From IMG/VR virus record IMGVR_UViG_3300028031_000006, positions 1 to 41,101 of that record: a DNA stretch of 41,101 nt. One strand, given 5' to 3'. The DNA comes from a virus. The notes under the pieces were generated by a model. It was not told where the DNA came from, ran no database searches, and was given only the letters and a program-made list of their open reading frames with translations. A program made the position numbers and the translations under genes. Of this stretch, positions 32,130-39,654 are shown in pieces (the first letter of the stretch is position 1; each line of letters opens with the position of its first letter).

Positions 32130-34410
32130 GTTTTCGCAGTACGCGCATAAGCTGCTAAAGCTAGGTTACGAGCCCGTTCCCATACCTTTAGGCGGTAAAG
32201 GTCCAAAGGGTCAAGCTTCTATAGGCTGGCAAAAGAACAAGATAACGCCTGCTCGAATCGACACATGGGCTGAAGAGTACCCGACTGCCGGAGTCGGCAT
32301 TCGATCACACCGAACTCCCGGTATTGACCTGGATGTTTATGACAAAAGCGTTTCGGAGTTACTGTATGACTGGTGCCACTATAAACTAAACGGAGCTACC
32401 ATCGGCAGGATAGGGCAAGCTCCTAAGATACTGGTGCCTTGTCGAGCTACTGCGTCTGCTTCTAAGCGATACTCTAAATCCTATACTGATTCCGAAGGAC
32501 GTGTTAACCGTATCGAGATACTACGCAAAGGCCAGCAATTCGTGACTTATCACCAGCACCCCGACACTCAAAAGCCGTACCGCTACGACACTGAAAATAC
32601 GTTCGTAAATACCCCTAGAAAAGAACTACCTGTCCTCACAGAAGAACTGATCGACGAGTTGTTCGGCTACTTTGATTCCATTGTACCGGACGATTGGATG
32701 AAGACAGGCAAACAGTCTACTAAACCGACTAACGGGCACGACGATTCGTACAGTCACCTGGTTCCAAGGCTGGATATTACAATGGTACAAGCACGTAAGG
32801 TTCTTAAGTCCTTACCGTACTACGACGTTGACGATCATAAACGGTGGTTGAACGTGGGCATGGCGGTACACCACCAGTTTGGTGGTAAGCCTTTAGCCAT
32901 GAAGCTATGGGCTATGTGGTCTAAGCAATCAGACAAGTACGACCCTAAAGCCTTACAACAACGCTGGCGTTCGTTCGGTAACGGTGATGGTCCACCCGTT
33001 ACCTTCGCCACGGTTTTGAAGTACGCCAAAGAAGCGCAAGTACAAGTTGCTAAAGCGAAAGTCGAAGGCCCAAAGCCGCCGCCTCGTGAGTCACGCAACC
33101 TGACGGGTTTCCTGAAACGTTACGCGTTTATGCCAGAAGGAAACAGCGTGGTTGACTTAAAGCGACCCGTAGATCAGGCTGTGATAAAGATCGAATCCTT
33201 CCGTAACTTAACTGCTAACTGCCGTATGGATGTAAACAGCCCTACTGCGGCCGACCCAGATCGCACTAAACTGGAGCCTATCCATAAGTTCTGGCTGACC
33301 GACAAAGACCGTATGACGATTGAAGGTACTACCTACGATCCTGGAACGGATAAACGTATCACGCGCAAGAACCGTCGCTTGTTCCTGAACCTTGCTCACT
33401 TCCCGCAGCACGCGAAGATCCTTAAAAAGATGCAGGACAAAGGCGAGACTCGCTCTCTTAAGGTGTTTGCTGACCATATGCAATACCTGTTCCCGATTAA
33501 GTCAGAGCGAGAGTGGTTCGAACAATGGCTCGCGTGGAACGTACAACGACCGGCTCAACGCTGTAAAGTAACGCCACTGCACGTATCCAAGGCGCACCGT
33601 ACCGGGCGTGGGTGGGTGGTGGAGTTACTCGAACACTTGCTCGGCAACTGGAACGTGAGTAAGGCTAAGATGGCCCACTTGTGCGGCGGTAGCGGGATGT
33701 CTCAGTTTGACGATTACCTGCATCAATCCCTCGTGTGCGCCATAGAAGAAGTGAAGGAGTCGGATAAACGCTACGCTGTGAACGACCAGATCAGAGATAT
33801 CTTAACCGAGAACCGGTTGAACGTTAACCTGAAGTATGGCGGTAAAGGGACTATCGATGTGCATACCAACATGTTCCTTATGACGAATCACAGCGATGGC
33901 TTAATCATCCCGATGGAAGACGAACGTATCTACGTACTGTCCGGCGCATCCCACCGGCAAAGTACAAAGTACTACGATAAGCTGTACAATTGGGCGCATA
34001 ATAAGAAGAACATCGCTGCCTTATGGGGTTATCTGCAAAGCGTGGACCTGTCAAACTTCAACTGGCAAGTAGCACCTGACACTCCAGCACGTGCCAAGAT
34101 GATTGACTACAACCTGACCACTACCGAAGCTGTGTTTCTGCAATGGATGGAAGAGAATAAGTATAAGGCCTTGTCCCGCCAGGCGATTGACCTGCAACTG
34201 AACCAGTTAGCTGACCGTGATGGACACTGCGAACTGATTGAATCGAAGCAGGTGAACAAGCTCTTACAACAGCACTCGGAGAAGTTGAAACAAGTGCGTT
34301 TGAAGGATGGAAGTCGTATAAGAGCCTGGGGTTTTGGGGGTTGTCGAGGCTTCGGGACCAAACAAATCCGCAAACAATTGCGTAAATCTTCACCAGATAC
34401 GCTGGACTAA
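32119..34410 (+). CDS. Primase-helicase (prim-pol, PriCT-like, DUF5906/SF3-like)
   Basis: 763 aa. The N-terminal prim-pol like region has GWQ, VGIRS and GIDLD (68-72), and RIEILRKGQQFVTYHQHP (131-148) with a conserved-type His. A PriCT-like helical region follows (about 217-306: KSLPYYDVDDHKRWLNVGMA). The C-terminal SF3/DUF5906-like ATPase has HVSKAHRTGRGWVVELLEHL where Walker A should be; the lysine of GKS/T is replaced (GRGW), and LVCAIEEV (538-545) fits Walker B. AAGGA SD supports the ATG. It would prime and unwind for the family A polymerase. Confidence 0.85.
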   Translation: MPNEFSQYAHKLLKLGYEPVPIPLGGKGPKGQASIGWQKNKITPARIDTWAEEYPTAGVGIRSHRTPGIDLDVYDKSVSELLYDWCHYKLNGATIGRIGQAPKILVPCRATASASKRYSKSYTDSEGRVNRIEILRKGQQFVTYHQHPDTQKPYRYDTENTFVNTPRKELPVLTEELIDELFGYFDSIVPDDWMKTGKQSTKPTNGHDDSYSHLVPRLDITMVQARKVLKSLPYYDVDDHKRWLNVGMAVHHQFGGKPLAMKLWAMWSKQSDKYDPKALQQRWRSFGNGDGPPVTFATVLKYAKEAQVQVAKAKVEGPKPPPRESRNLTGFLKRYAFMPEGNSVVDLKRPVDQAVIKIESFRNLTANCRMDVNSPTAADPDRTKLEPIHKFWLTDKDRMTIEGTTYDPGTDKRITRKNRRLFLNLAHFPQHAKILKKMQDKGETRSLKVFADHMQYLFPIKSEREWFEQWLAWNVQRPAQRCKVTPLHVSKAHRTGRGWVVELLEHLLGNWNVSKAKMAHLCGGSGMSQFDDYLHQSLVCAIEEVKESDKRYAVNDQIRDILTENRLNVNLKYGGKGTIDVHTNMFLMTNHSDGLIIPMEDERIYVLSGASHRQSTKYYDKLYNWAHNKKNIAALWGYLQSVDLSNFNWQVAPDTPARAKMIDYNLTTTEAVFLQWMEENKYKALSRQAIDLQLNQLADRDGHCELIESKQVNKLLQQHSEKLKQVRLKDGSRIRAWGFGGCRGFGTKQIRKQLRKSSPDTLD

Positions 34411-34431
34411 GGCGTTTTTCGACCGTAGAAT
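34403..34431 (+). promoter_or_regulatory. Rightward lysis promoter
   Basis: -35 TGGACT (34403-34408), 17-bp spacer, -10 TAGAAT (34426-34431). The ATG at 34439 is 7 nt after the -10, predicting a leaderless lysozyme mRNA. The -35 overlaps the end of the primase gene. Confidence 0.6.
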
Positions 34432-34438
34432 GGTTAAC

Positions 34439-34897
34439 ATGCTACGAAAATTAAGCAAGCAGGGCAAGGACCTACTTAAAGAGCGTGAAGGTTTAAAGCT
34501 GCATGCGTACAAAGATGGCGGCGGAGTATGGACTATCGGTTACGGCCATACCGGAAACGTTAAATCGGACGACCGCATAACTGAACGACAAGCTTCTGAC
34601 CTTCTGTCTAAAGACGTGGTTTGGGCTGAAGACGCGGTGTGGAGCAACTATGCGCCAGTTAACAGCCTATACCAACACGAATTCGACGCGCTAGTGAGCT
34701 TTGTATACAACGTAGGGGAGCCCCGATTCAAACGTTCGACCCTTCTTAGAGAACTAAACAGGGGGGCGCTGCTAGCGGTTCCTCAAGAAATGATGCGCTG
34801 GAATCGCGTCAAAGGTCAACGGAGCGAGGGGCTTGTAAACCGCAGGCTGAGTGAAGTAAACCAATGGGTCAACTTTAACAACAGGTACACAGTATGA
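34439..34897 (+). CDS. T4-type lysozyme (endolysin), GH24
   Basis: 152 aa muramidase. The catalytic triad is visible in REGLKLHAYKDGGGVWTIGY: E17, D26 and T32, matching E11/D20/T26 of T4 lysozyme. FDALVSFVYNVG and the terminal NRRLSE also fit the family. No signal peptide is present, so release needs the downstream holin-like protein. Earlier in-frame starts (34334, inside the primase gene, and 34430) exist; 34439 fits the promoter at 34403-34431. It overlaps the holin-like gene by 4 bp. Confidence 0.92.
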   Translation: MLRKLSKQGKDLLKEREGLKLHAYKDGGGVWTIGYGHTGNVKSDDRITERQASDLLSKDVVWAEDAVWSNYAPVNSLYQHEFDALVSFVYNVGEPRFKRSTLLRELNRGALLAVPQEMMRWNRVKGQRSEGLVNRRLSEVNQWVNFNNRYTV

Positions 34898-35130
34898 GCA
34901 TTCTACAAACAATCGACAAAGTATCAAAAGGCAGTAAGATATTCATGACGTCTGCATCCTTCGGGGCTATAAACGCGCTGTTACTCGCTGCATTTGGTCT
35001 TGACTTGGTGCCTTATACCGAACAGATCGGCATCGTTATGGGCGCGTTAAACACTCTCGCTCTGGCTGGAATCAACATATGCCGCATGGCTCACGACGAT
35101 ATTCGTATTAAGATGGGTAATAAATCATGA
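34894..35130 (+). CDS. Holin-like protein, two membrane segments
   Basis: 78 aa. Hydrophobic helices at about residues 18-36 and 46-63 and a short charged C terminus (RIKMGNKS) give the layout of a class II holin. It is flanked by the lysozyme gene (4-bp overlap) and the lipoprotein gene (4-bp overlap). It would form the inner-membrane hole that lets the endolysin out. Sequence family not recognised. Confidence 0.75.
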   Translation: MSILQTIDKVSKGSKIFMTSASFGAINALLLAAFGLDLVPYTEQIGIVMGALNTLALAGINICRMAHDDIRIKMGNKS

Positions 35131-36113
35131 GAACCTTAGTCATCTTAATACTAACCCTCGCACTGCCTGGTTGCGCTGGAATTACTAGCGTTTTCTCAGG
35201 AAATTCTAGCGAAACAGTGGCGATGGACGCAAGCGGAAACCCCATAGTATCTAGACTTGGTACGGTTAAGAAGCTACGAACAAAACAAACGCAAGCCGCT
35301 GCATTAGGAAACAACATGCAAGCGTCGATGGTCGCAATAGCGGCAGTTGAGGTAGAGCGTTTGAAGCTAGCTCAGGCCGAGTTGAAAAGTTCAGCACCAG
35401 TTGAAACATGCAAGACTATGACAATCATGCAGGTGAACGATCTTAAGGCAGACGCGCAAGCCGTGTACCTTAGATCGGTTGAGTCATGCCAGCAACGCCA
35501 ATTTTTTGCATCTATCATAAGACAGCAAAACAAAACGATTGCACAGCTAACACAAGGCAAGTCCGATCTTGCTTATGTTGCTGATTCATTCGGCTCAACT
35601 ATTCGATCTGTAGCGCATGAAGGAACGGCTAAAGTACAAGCTATCACGCGCTTTGCTACCGGAGGTGTCATTGCTATAAGCACAGAGCGCGCTATACGAT
35701 CAGGTAACGAATCAATCCGTGATGTAGGCGTTGCAGCGGCCACCTCCAAAGGCAACACAACAGTAGGCGACATAACCCTATCATCCAGCCAGCACAGCAC
35801 TGCTAGCGGATCAGGTGGTAGCGCAACTGGATCAGGCGAGGGTTCGGTAGCGGGAGGCTCAGGTACGGCAACATCGGCTAATGATCGGTCTGACTTATCG
35901 CCAACGTATATAACTATTGCTGGAGATGCAAATAACTCACTCGCAACAGATACCGCGGCGGCTCAAGCCGGTGGTGAACATAGCCAGAACTTGGCGCCAA
36001 GCGCGAATGGACAAGTGGTTGACGGGGGCAAGCAGCAAGGCGTCAATGTTGCTGATGACCTAAAAGGCGACTCAGTTGTTAATGATGATGATGGTGGACA
36101 GACTTTGTTTTAA
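35127..36113 (+). CDS. Lipoprotein of the lysis block, unknown function
   Basis: 328 aa. Signal peptide MRTLVILILTLALPGC with lipobox LPGC (13-16) and Ala at +2, consistent with sorting to the outer membrane in Gram-negatives. The mature part has helical stretches (about 55-150) and a Ser/Gly/Thr-rich disordered C terminus. Its place after lysozyme and holin suggests an envelope-disruption role such as an oversized o-spanin, but it is far longer than known Rz1 proteins. A tail- or superinfection-related lipoprotein is another option. Confidence 0.7.
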   Translation: MRTLVILILTLALPGCAGITSVFSGNSSETVAMDASGNPIVSRLGTVKKLRTKQTQAAALGNNMQASMVAIAAVEVERLKLAQAELKSSAPVETCKTMTIMQVNDLKADAQAVYLRSVESCQQRQFFASIIRQQNKTIAQLTQGKSDLAYVADSFGSTIRSVAHEGTAKVQAITRFATGGVIAISTERAIRSGNESIRDVGVAAATSKGNTTVGDITLSSSQHSTASGSGGSATGSGEGSVAGGSGTATSANDRSDLSPTYITIAGDANNSLATDTAAAQAGGEHSQNLAPSANGQVVDGGKQQGVNVADDLKGDSVVNDDDGGQTLF

Positions 36114-36147
36114 CGTGATCAATAACGGTTAAGATTATGCGCCGGTA

Positions 36148-36360
36148 TCAGTAGTTAAATACCTTCATAGCCACGCCGAACGCTTCTGTCGCTTGCATGT
36201 CGGTTATACCGTGCTTGTCTTTGAATTCTCGCATTTTAGGCAGCGCTTCACTGACAGACATGGATTTAAAGCTATAAATCTGCTTAAAATCAAATATTGT
36301 AAGTTTATCTAGTTCTTCTGAAATCACATTTATCTCCGATTTAGTTTGTTTATATCGCAT
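36148..36360 (-). CDS. Hypothetical protein, 70 aa
   Basis: Small acidic/helical protein without a recognised family; last gene of the right-hand leftward cluster. GAGG lies 11 nt before the ATG. It converges with the lipoprotein gene, and no terminator is visible in the 34-bp gap. Confidence 0.65.
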   Translation of the reverse strand: MRYKQTKSEINVISEELDKLTIFDFKQIYSFKSMSVSEALPKMREFKDKHGITDMQATEAFGVAMKVFNY

Positions 36361-36364
36361 TTCA

Positions 36365-36673
36365 TCATTCAGCCTCTATCTGTTTGAGCTTGTTCAGAGT
36401 TCTTACAAACCCTCTGGTAATACCTTTGGCATACAGATCATACATATCTTCCATAGCCTCCTCATGCATCATCTCGATCTCAGTGATGCCCTTGGATAGC
36501 TTAGATGGTGCGCGAGTGTTCCATCTGGTTATCAATTCCTGTTTGTTTCGACCGTCAATAGTCAAAAAACAAGCGCCGCACCTGATAACAAAAAACTCAC
36601 CAGATTTGTAAATCCCTTCATCATTATCTACGTCACCATATTTGCAAAGGGGGCATGGTTTTAAAGCAATCAT
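36365..36673 (-). CDS. Lar-like zinc-ribbon protein (restriction alleviation family)
   Basis: 102 aa. LKPCPLC (4-10), RCGAC (31-35) and ITRWNTRAP (48-56) form the compact zinc ribbon with the closing W-N-x-R of Lar-type proteins. In the prophage prototype this relieves type I restriction of incoming DNA; whether this homologue does so is unknown. A helical C terminus extends beyond the ribbon. The ATG overlaps the previous stop by 4 bp. Confidence 0.8.
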   Translation of the reverse strand: MIALKPCPLCKYGDVDNDEGIYKSGEFFVIRCGACFLTIDGRNKQELITRWNTRAPSKLSKGITEIEMMHEEAMEDMYDLYAKGITRGFVRTLNKLKQIEAE

Positions 36674-37056
36674 AATTCAACCACCTTCATACCCAGTCGT
36701 TTACCGTCATAGTCTGGGTGGACTCCGAGAACTTGTACCGCTGAGAAATCTTTGATCCCATACAGAGAATCCCCTATTTCCCTTGACTCTATGTAGTCTG
36801 ACTTTGTGTACGCGGATATTATTAATGCATCCTCCCAATCATTTTCTGATCTAAATGCCATTCTGCAAGCCAACCCCGCAGGCGATATCAATTCACCCTC
36901 TGGATTAGCGTACCAGTGCGGGGAGAGTAGGGGGCGCATTCTGAATTTTGGATGAGGTACATGCCTAGCCATACGAACTATATCCCACCTCCTGCAATCC
37001 TCGCTAGTTTCCACCAACTGCCCCACCATACAACCCATCTGAATCTGTTTTTTCAT
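36670..37056 (-). CDS. Hypothetical protein, 128 aa
   Basis: No family recognised; an alpha/beta, basic protein with WYANPEGELISPAGLACR. The ATG at 37056 has a good SD (GAGGCG, spacing about 8) and lies 53 bp inside the preceding gene, a long overlap for this cluster. Later in-frame ATGs (residues 7 and 10) would shorten it. Confidence 0.65.
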   Translation of the reverse strand: MKKQIQMGCMVGQLVETSEDCRRWDIVRMARHVPHPKFRMRPLLSPHWYANPEGELISPAGLACRMAFRSENDWEDALIISAYTKSDYIESREIGDSLYGIKDFSAVQVLGVHPDYDGKRLGMKVVEL

Positions 37057-37252
37057 TTTGCGCCTCGTTTAGCTCGTACTGTTCTATCTTTTCGACCATT
37101 CCCCTCAACTGATGGGCTACTGAACTCCCGTTAGACCCTAGCCTGAATTCCCTCGCGAACCCAAAAGTATCGCTTTCTTTCCCTTTAAAAATGAAACGCA
37201 CTTCTGGTGAGCCGTCAATAAACTCTATTAGTTGCACATGGCTCAGTCTCAC
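37004..37252 (-). CDS. Hypothetical protein, 82 aa
   Basis: GTG start at 37252 overlapping the previous TGA (GTGA). It is beta-rich, then helical (MVEKIEQYELNEAQNEK), with a Gly-rich end that overlaps the next gene. No family recognised. Confidence 0.65.
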   Translation of the reverse strand: MRLSHVQLIEFIDGSPEVRFIFKGKESDTFGFAREFRLGSNGSSVAHQLRGMVEKIEQYELNEAQNEKTDSDGLYGGAVGGN

Positions 37253-37755
37253 GCCAAACCCTCCTGCCGCGTCACCCAGAACGCTAGCTCTGACTTTGTG
37301 AATTTGTTGAATTTTAGTAGCACCCTTCCGGTGGTTTCCGATACGTAGTTACCATATTCGTGTGTTTGACCGTTTCTGTATTTGTGTAGGTAGAGGTACT
37401 TAGCTGCGTGTTCAAACGAAATTAGACATTTATCCTGAGTGTGGTCATCCCAATCACCCACCCAATCATCCTTCGCATTCTCAACTTTAATACACTGCAA
37501 CACCCTAGTGTTCAAAGCCCTCCAGCGCACCATACGCTCGGCTTCCTCTTGGGTTTCTGCTGCGTTTCCTTGTGAGTAATACGGAGAATTTGGCATACTC
37601 GAGGATGCTTCCTCTATCTCACCCCAAGGGGCGATTAAAAACCCGACACTGGTTCCGATATCAGGATAAACCAGCTCGTACCCACGCCCCGCTAATACCT
37701 GCGCCACTTGCCCGGCTGTTAGCTCTACCTCTACGCCGTTAATTTCAGTTTTCAT
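37249..37755 (-). CDS. Hypothetical protein, 168 aa
   Basis: No family recognised. It begins MKTEINGVEVELTAGQVAQV, a form seen in many small phage proteins, followed by an acidic Ser-rich region and an aromatic-rich C terminus (AAKYLYLHKYRNGQ, SELAFWVTRQ). The start lies inside the 3' end of the 56-aa gene upstream (11-bp overlap). Confidence 0.7.
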   Translation of the reverse strand: MKTEINGVEVELTAGQVAQVLAGRGYELVYPDIGTSVGFLIAPWGEIEEASSSMPNSPYYSQGNAAETQEEAERMVRWRALNTRVLQCIKVENAKDDWVGDWDDHTQDKCLISFEHAAKYLYLHKYRNGQTHEYGNYVSETTGRVLLKFNKFTKSELAFWVTRQEGLA

Positions 37756-37915
37756 ATTCTTGTATTTGCTCCGCAGCTATTCTTATAGCATGCATGTCAC
37801 CATCTAGTTTATGCCACTCTTCGATTTTTATTGATCTGCCTTGCTCGTCTTCAATCTCAACAAAAACGGGTCTTTGCGGGTCAGATGTATCTAAAATAAT
37901 ATTAATGTTTTTCAT
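37745..37915 (-). CDS. Small hypothetical protein, 56 aa
   Basis: ATG at 37915 after SD CTGGAG, stop TGA at 37745-37747 inside the start of the next gene. The sequence begins MKNINIILDTSDPQRPVFVE and ends with an amphipathic helix (AIRIAAEQIQEYEN). No family. It was found by reading the gap; the overlapping stop/start signals on both sides support it. Confidence 0.7.
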   Translation of the reverse strand: MKNINIILDTSDPQRPVFVEIEDEQGRSIKIEEWHKLDGDMHAIRIAAEQIQEYEN

Positions 37916-38049
37916 AATTCAATTCTCCAGTTAAAAAACAACACCCAACTAGGCAATACAACCCTGACCGAACAGCACTGCTCACGGTCTATGTATCTAC
38001 GTACCGTTTCCGATAGCAGCAGAGCCATTGGGTTATTCATGGGTGTCAT
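37912..38049 (-). CDS. Small hypothetical protein, 45 aa
   Basis: ATG at 38049 (GAGG about 11 nt upstream), stop TGA at 37912-37914, making an ATGA overlap with the 56-aa gene. The C-terminal half is hydrophobic with a CC pair (QCCSVRVVLPSWVLFFNW), so membrane association is possible. No family. Confidence 0.6.
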   Translation of the reverse strand: MTPMNNPMALLLSETVRRYIDREQCCSVRVVLPSWVLFFNWRIEL

Positions 38050-38057
38050 TTGTTCGT

Positions 38058-38309
38058 TTACCTCAAAGTCCGATGCACAACACCGGCACCATCCGATCCA
38101 ACCGGTCTGACGCCGGTCAACGAGCTATCGGTTAACCTGTTGTAATACTCAGCACCATGCCCCGGTCTGATCCTATCGAACTGCATGGCGTTCATGTTCT
38201 GTCTGATAGTGGTCTGGTCAGCTAGATAATCGCGTTCGCGTTGGCCCTTAAACATGGTTTCTTCAAGGGCTAAACGGCATTCATTCAAGTTGTTCAGTTT
38301 AGGTTTCAT
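38058..38309 (-). CDS. Hypothetical protein, 83 aa
   Basis: Arg/Asn-rich protein with a helical N-terminal half (LNECRLALEETMFKGQRERD) and a loose C terminus. No family recognised. The ATG overlaps the stop of the next upstream gene by 4 bp. Confidence 0.65.
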   Translation of the reverse strand: MKPKLNNLNECRLALEETMFKGQRERDYLADQTTIRQNMNAMQFDRIRPGHGAEYYNRLTDSSLTGVRPVGSDGAGVVHRTLR

Positions 38310-38596
38310 AGCGCTCTTAGGGCTATGGAGTCCACAAACTCTAACTCGCTGAAAGGCACCGATATCAGGGTGTTGTTCTCAGTTAATACGATAGCTACGG
38401 AAATGGGCGCCTTTCCTATAAACTTTCCGTCGAGAAGGTTCCTCATGGAAACTGAACCCATACCTAATTCCACGAACACACCAGGAGACTTCTTCATCGG
38501 TCTGCCATAGTGGATGCTGCATAGTTGTTCCTCAGTCGCGTCAGGGTCTTCGGTGTACTCCAGGTACGTAACTGCTTTACCTTCTAATATTTTCAC
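38306..38596 (-). CDS. Hypothetical protein, 96 aa
   Basis: GTG start at 38596, one base after the TAG of the upstream gene. Beta-rich with hydrophobic strands (GKAPISVAIVLTENNTLISV), no family recognised. Its pattern of strands loosely resembles the next upstream gene (38598-38816: VAAVVMLDDGNVITRNVDQI), hinting at a duplicated small beta fold. Confidence 0.65.
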   Translation of the reverse strand: MKILEGKAVTYLEYTEDPDATEEQLCSIHYGRPMKKSPGVFVELGMGSVSMRNLLDGKFIGKAPISVAIVLTENNTLISVPFSELEFVDSIALRAL

Positions 38597-38597
38597 G

Positions 38598-38816
38598 CTA
38601 CTCGTCCTCGACTAAGAAACTAATCTGGTCTACGTTACGGGTAATAACGTTCCCGTCGTCTAGCATTACAACAGCGGCTACGTAGGAAACCCCGGCCAGA
38701 CCGGTCAGTGTTACGAACTCTAAGAACGTAGCCGTACCTGAAGGACTGTCAATAAAGCCACCATGTTTACCGTATCTTTTAAACTCAACTACCGCGCCTT
38801 CTAAATAACTGTTCAT
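38598..38816 (-). CDS. Hypothetical small beta protein, 72 aa
   Basis: Starts MNSYLEGAVVEFKRYGKHGG at 38816, behind SD AGGAG. An open frame continues upstream to 38990, but that part is shadow sequence under another gene. Beta-rich (GAVVEFKRY, TATFLEFVTL, YVAAVVMLDDGNVI). No family recognised. Confidence 0.7.
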   Translation of the reverse strand: MNSYLEGAVVEFKRYGKHGGFIDSPSGTATFLEFVTLTGLAGVSYVAAVVMLDDGNVITRNVDQISFLVEDE

Positions 38817-38826
38817 GCTTGTTCTC

Positions 38827-39063
38827 CTATTTCTTATTAAAACAGTGCAGTTCCAGAACATCTGGAGCCTGCCTGTGGGTGAATGTGAAAAAGCTCTTGT
38901 ACGGACGCTTGGTAGACTCAGGTCGGTTAAACCTTTTCCAGTCTGATACCAAGGTACGCACCGAGCTCTTGTTGAACAGCTTAAGGTCAACTGCCATTAC
39001 TTCGCCGCCTTGTGCCGTGTTCAGGAACTCTGAGATTCCTGCCATTTTGTTTTTCTGAGTCAT
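38827..39063 (-). CDS. Hypothetical basic protein, 78 aa
   Basis: Lys/Arg/Phe-rich protein; SVRTLVSDWKRFNRPE might be a nucleic-acid-binding helix, but this is only composition. The ATG overlaps the previous stop by 4 bp. No family recognised. Confidence 0.65.
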   Translation of the reverse strand: MTQKNKMAGISEFLNTAQGGEVMAVDLKLFNKSSVRTLVSDWKRFNRPESTKRPYKSFFTFTHRQAPDVLELHCFNKK

Positions 39064-39287
39064 AGTGAGTCCAGTAGTTCTTGTTTCGTTTTGAAAATCT
39101 TGCTTTCAGGTATAGGGGACTCGCTGTGCTCTAGCCCTAAGATCCCTACTCGATACCTGATACCGATCAAGCGGTCACGATAGTCTATCTGGTCTACTTG
39201 TATCCGGACTACCCGGGTTAATAGAGGGAAGTTGTTTTTCATATACCAAACCTTGTCACCGATGCTGTATTTCGTTTCAATTTTCAT
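39060..39287 (-). CDS. Hypothetical small beta-barrel-like protein, 75 aa
   Basis: MKIETKYSIGDKVWYMKNN is the opening typical of small SH3/KOW-like phage proteins (x-F/Y-x-x-G-D-x-V-W). The remainder alternates strands (TRVVRIQVDQIDY, IGIRYRVGIL) and ends in a helix with FKTKQELLDSL. The ATG shares a base with the upstream stop (TAATG). Confidence 0.7.
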   Translation of the reverse strand: MKIETKYSIGDKVWYMKNNFPLLTRVVRIQVDQIDYRDRLIGIRYRVGILGLEHSESPIPESKIFKTKQELLDSL

Positions 39288-39427
39288 TAATAATGTTCCT
39301 CCAAAGTGTGGGACATCAACATCAAAGCGACCCCAATAGCGTCTGCAAACCCATCGAAAAGTGCTATAGTCGTGGTTCCGGCTACGAAAAGAAACCCTAC
39401 AAAAAGGAATTTGGCTTTCTTGTTCAC
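39287..39427 (-). CDS. Small two-helix membrane protein, 46 aa
   Basis: GTG at 39427, overlapping the previous TGA (GTGA), with the SD GGAGGT upstream. Two hydrophobic stretches (FLFVGFLFVAGTTTIAL and ADAIGVALMLMS) are joined by a short loop. Found by reading the gap; stop/start overlap on both sides supports it. No family; membrane location is predicted from hydrophobicity. Confidence 0.7.
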   Translation of the reverse strand: MNKKAKFLFVGFLFVAGTTTIALFDGFADAIGVALMLMSHTLEEHY

Positions 39428-39654
39428 CTTATTACCTCCACTTCGTCTTTAGTAAAGTACGCGGCTGCTGACAGCCTACGTTCGTGCAATTCTTGCGTTT
39501 TGTCGAGCACTACGCTGTAGTGCCACTTACGCGTGCCAAATAAACGGGCGACGTACTTAACCACCCGGGCCGTATCGCCTTTAACGTACCGACGAAAGTC
39601 GGGGTTCGCGTGGGTGTCGTCTACTAGGATTCTTACCTGTTTCGGGATTTTCAT
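39424..39654 (-). CDS. Hypothetical basic protein, 76 aa
   Basis: Starts MKIPKQVRILVDDTH; beta strands then a helix with ERRLSAAAYFTKDEVEVIR. No family recognised. It overlaps both neighbours by 4 bp (ATGA before it, GTGA after it). Confidence 0.65.
   Translation of the reverse strand: MKIPKQVRILVDDTHANPDFRRYVKGDTARVVKYVARLFGTRKWHYSVVLDKTQELHERRLSAAAYFTKDEVEVIR

Noticed and set aside
34334-34438. Longer N terminus of the lysozyme
   Set aside because: The extra residues are primase-gene sequence in another frame and unlike any lysozyme; promoter and start geometry favour 34439.
38817-38990. Upstream extension of the 72-aa gene
   Set aside because: It lies antisense-free but in a wrong frame under the 38827-39063 gene; SD AGGAG is placed for the ATG at 38816.
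39253-39259. TTGTCAC match inside a gene
   Set aside because: A 7-mer of this kind is expected several times per genome by chance and there is no second site nearby.
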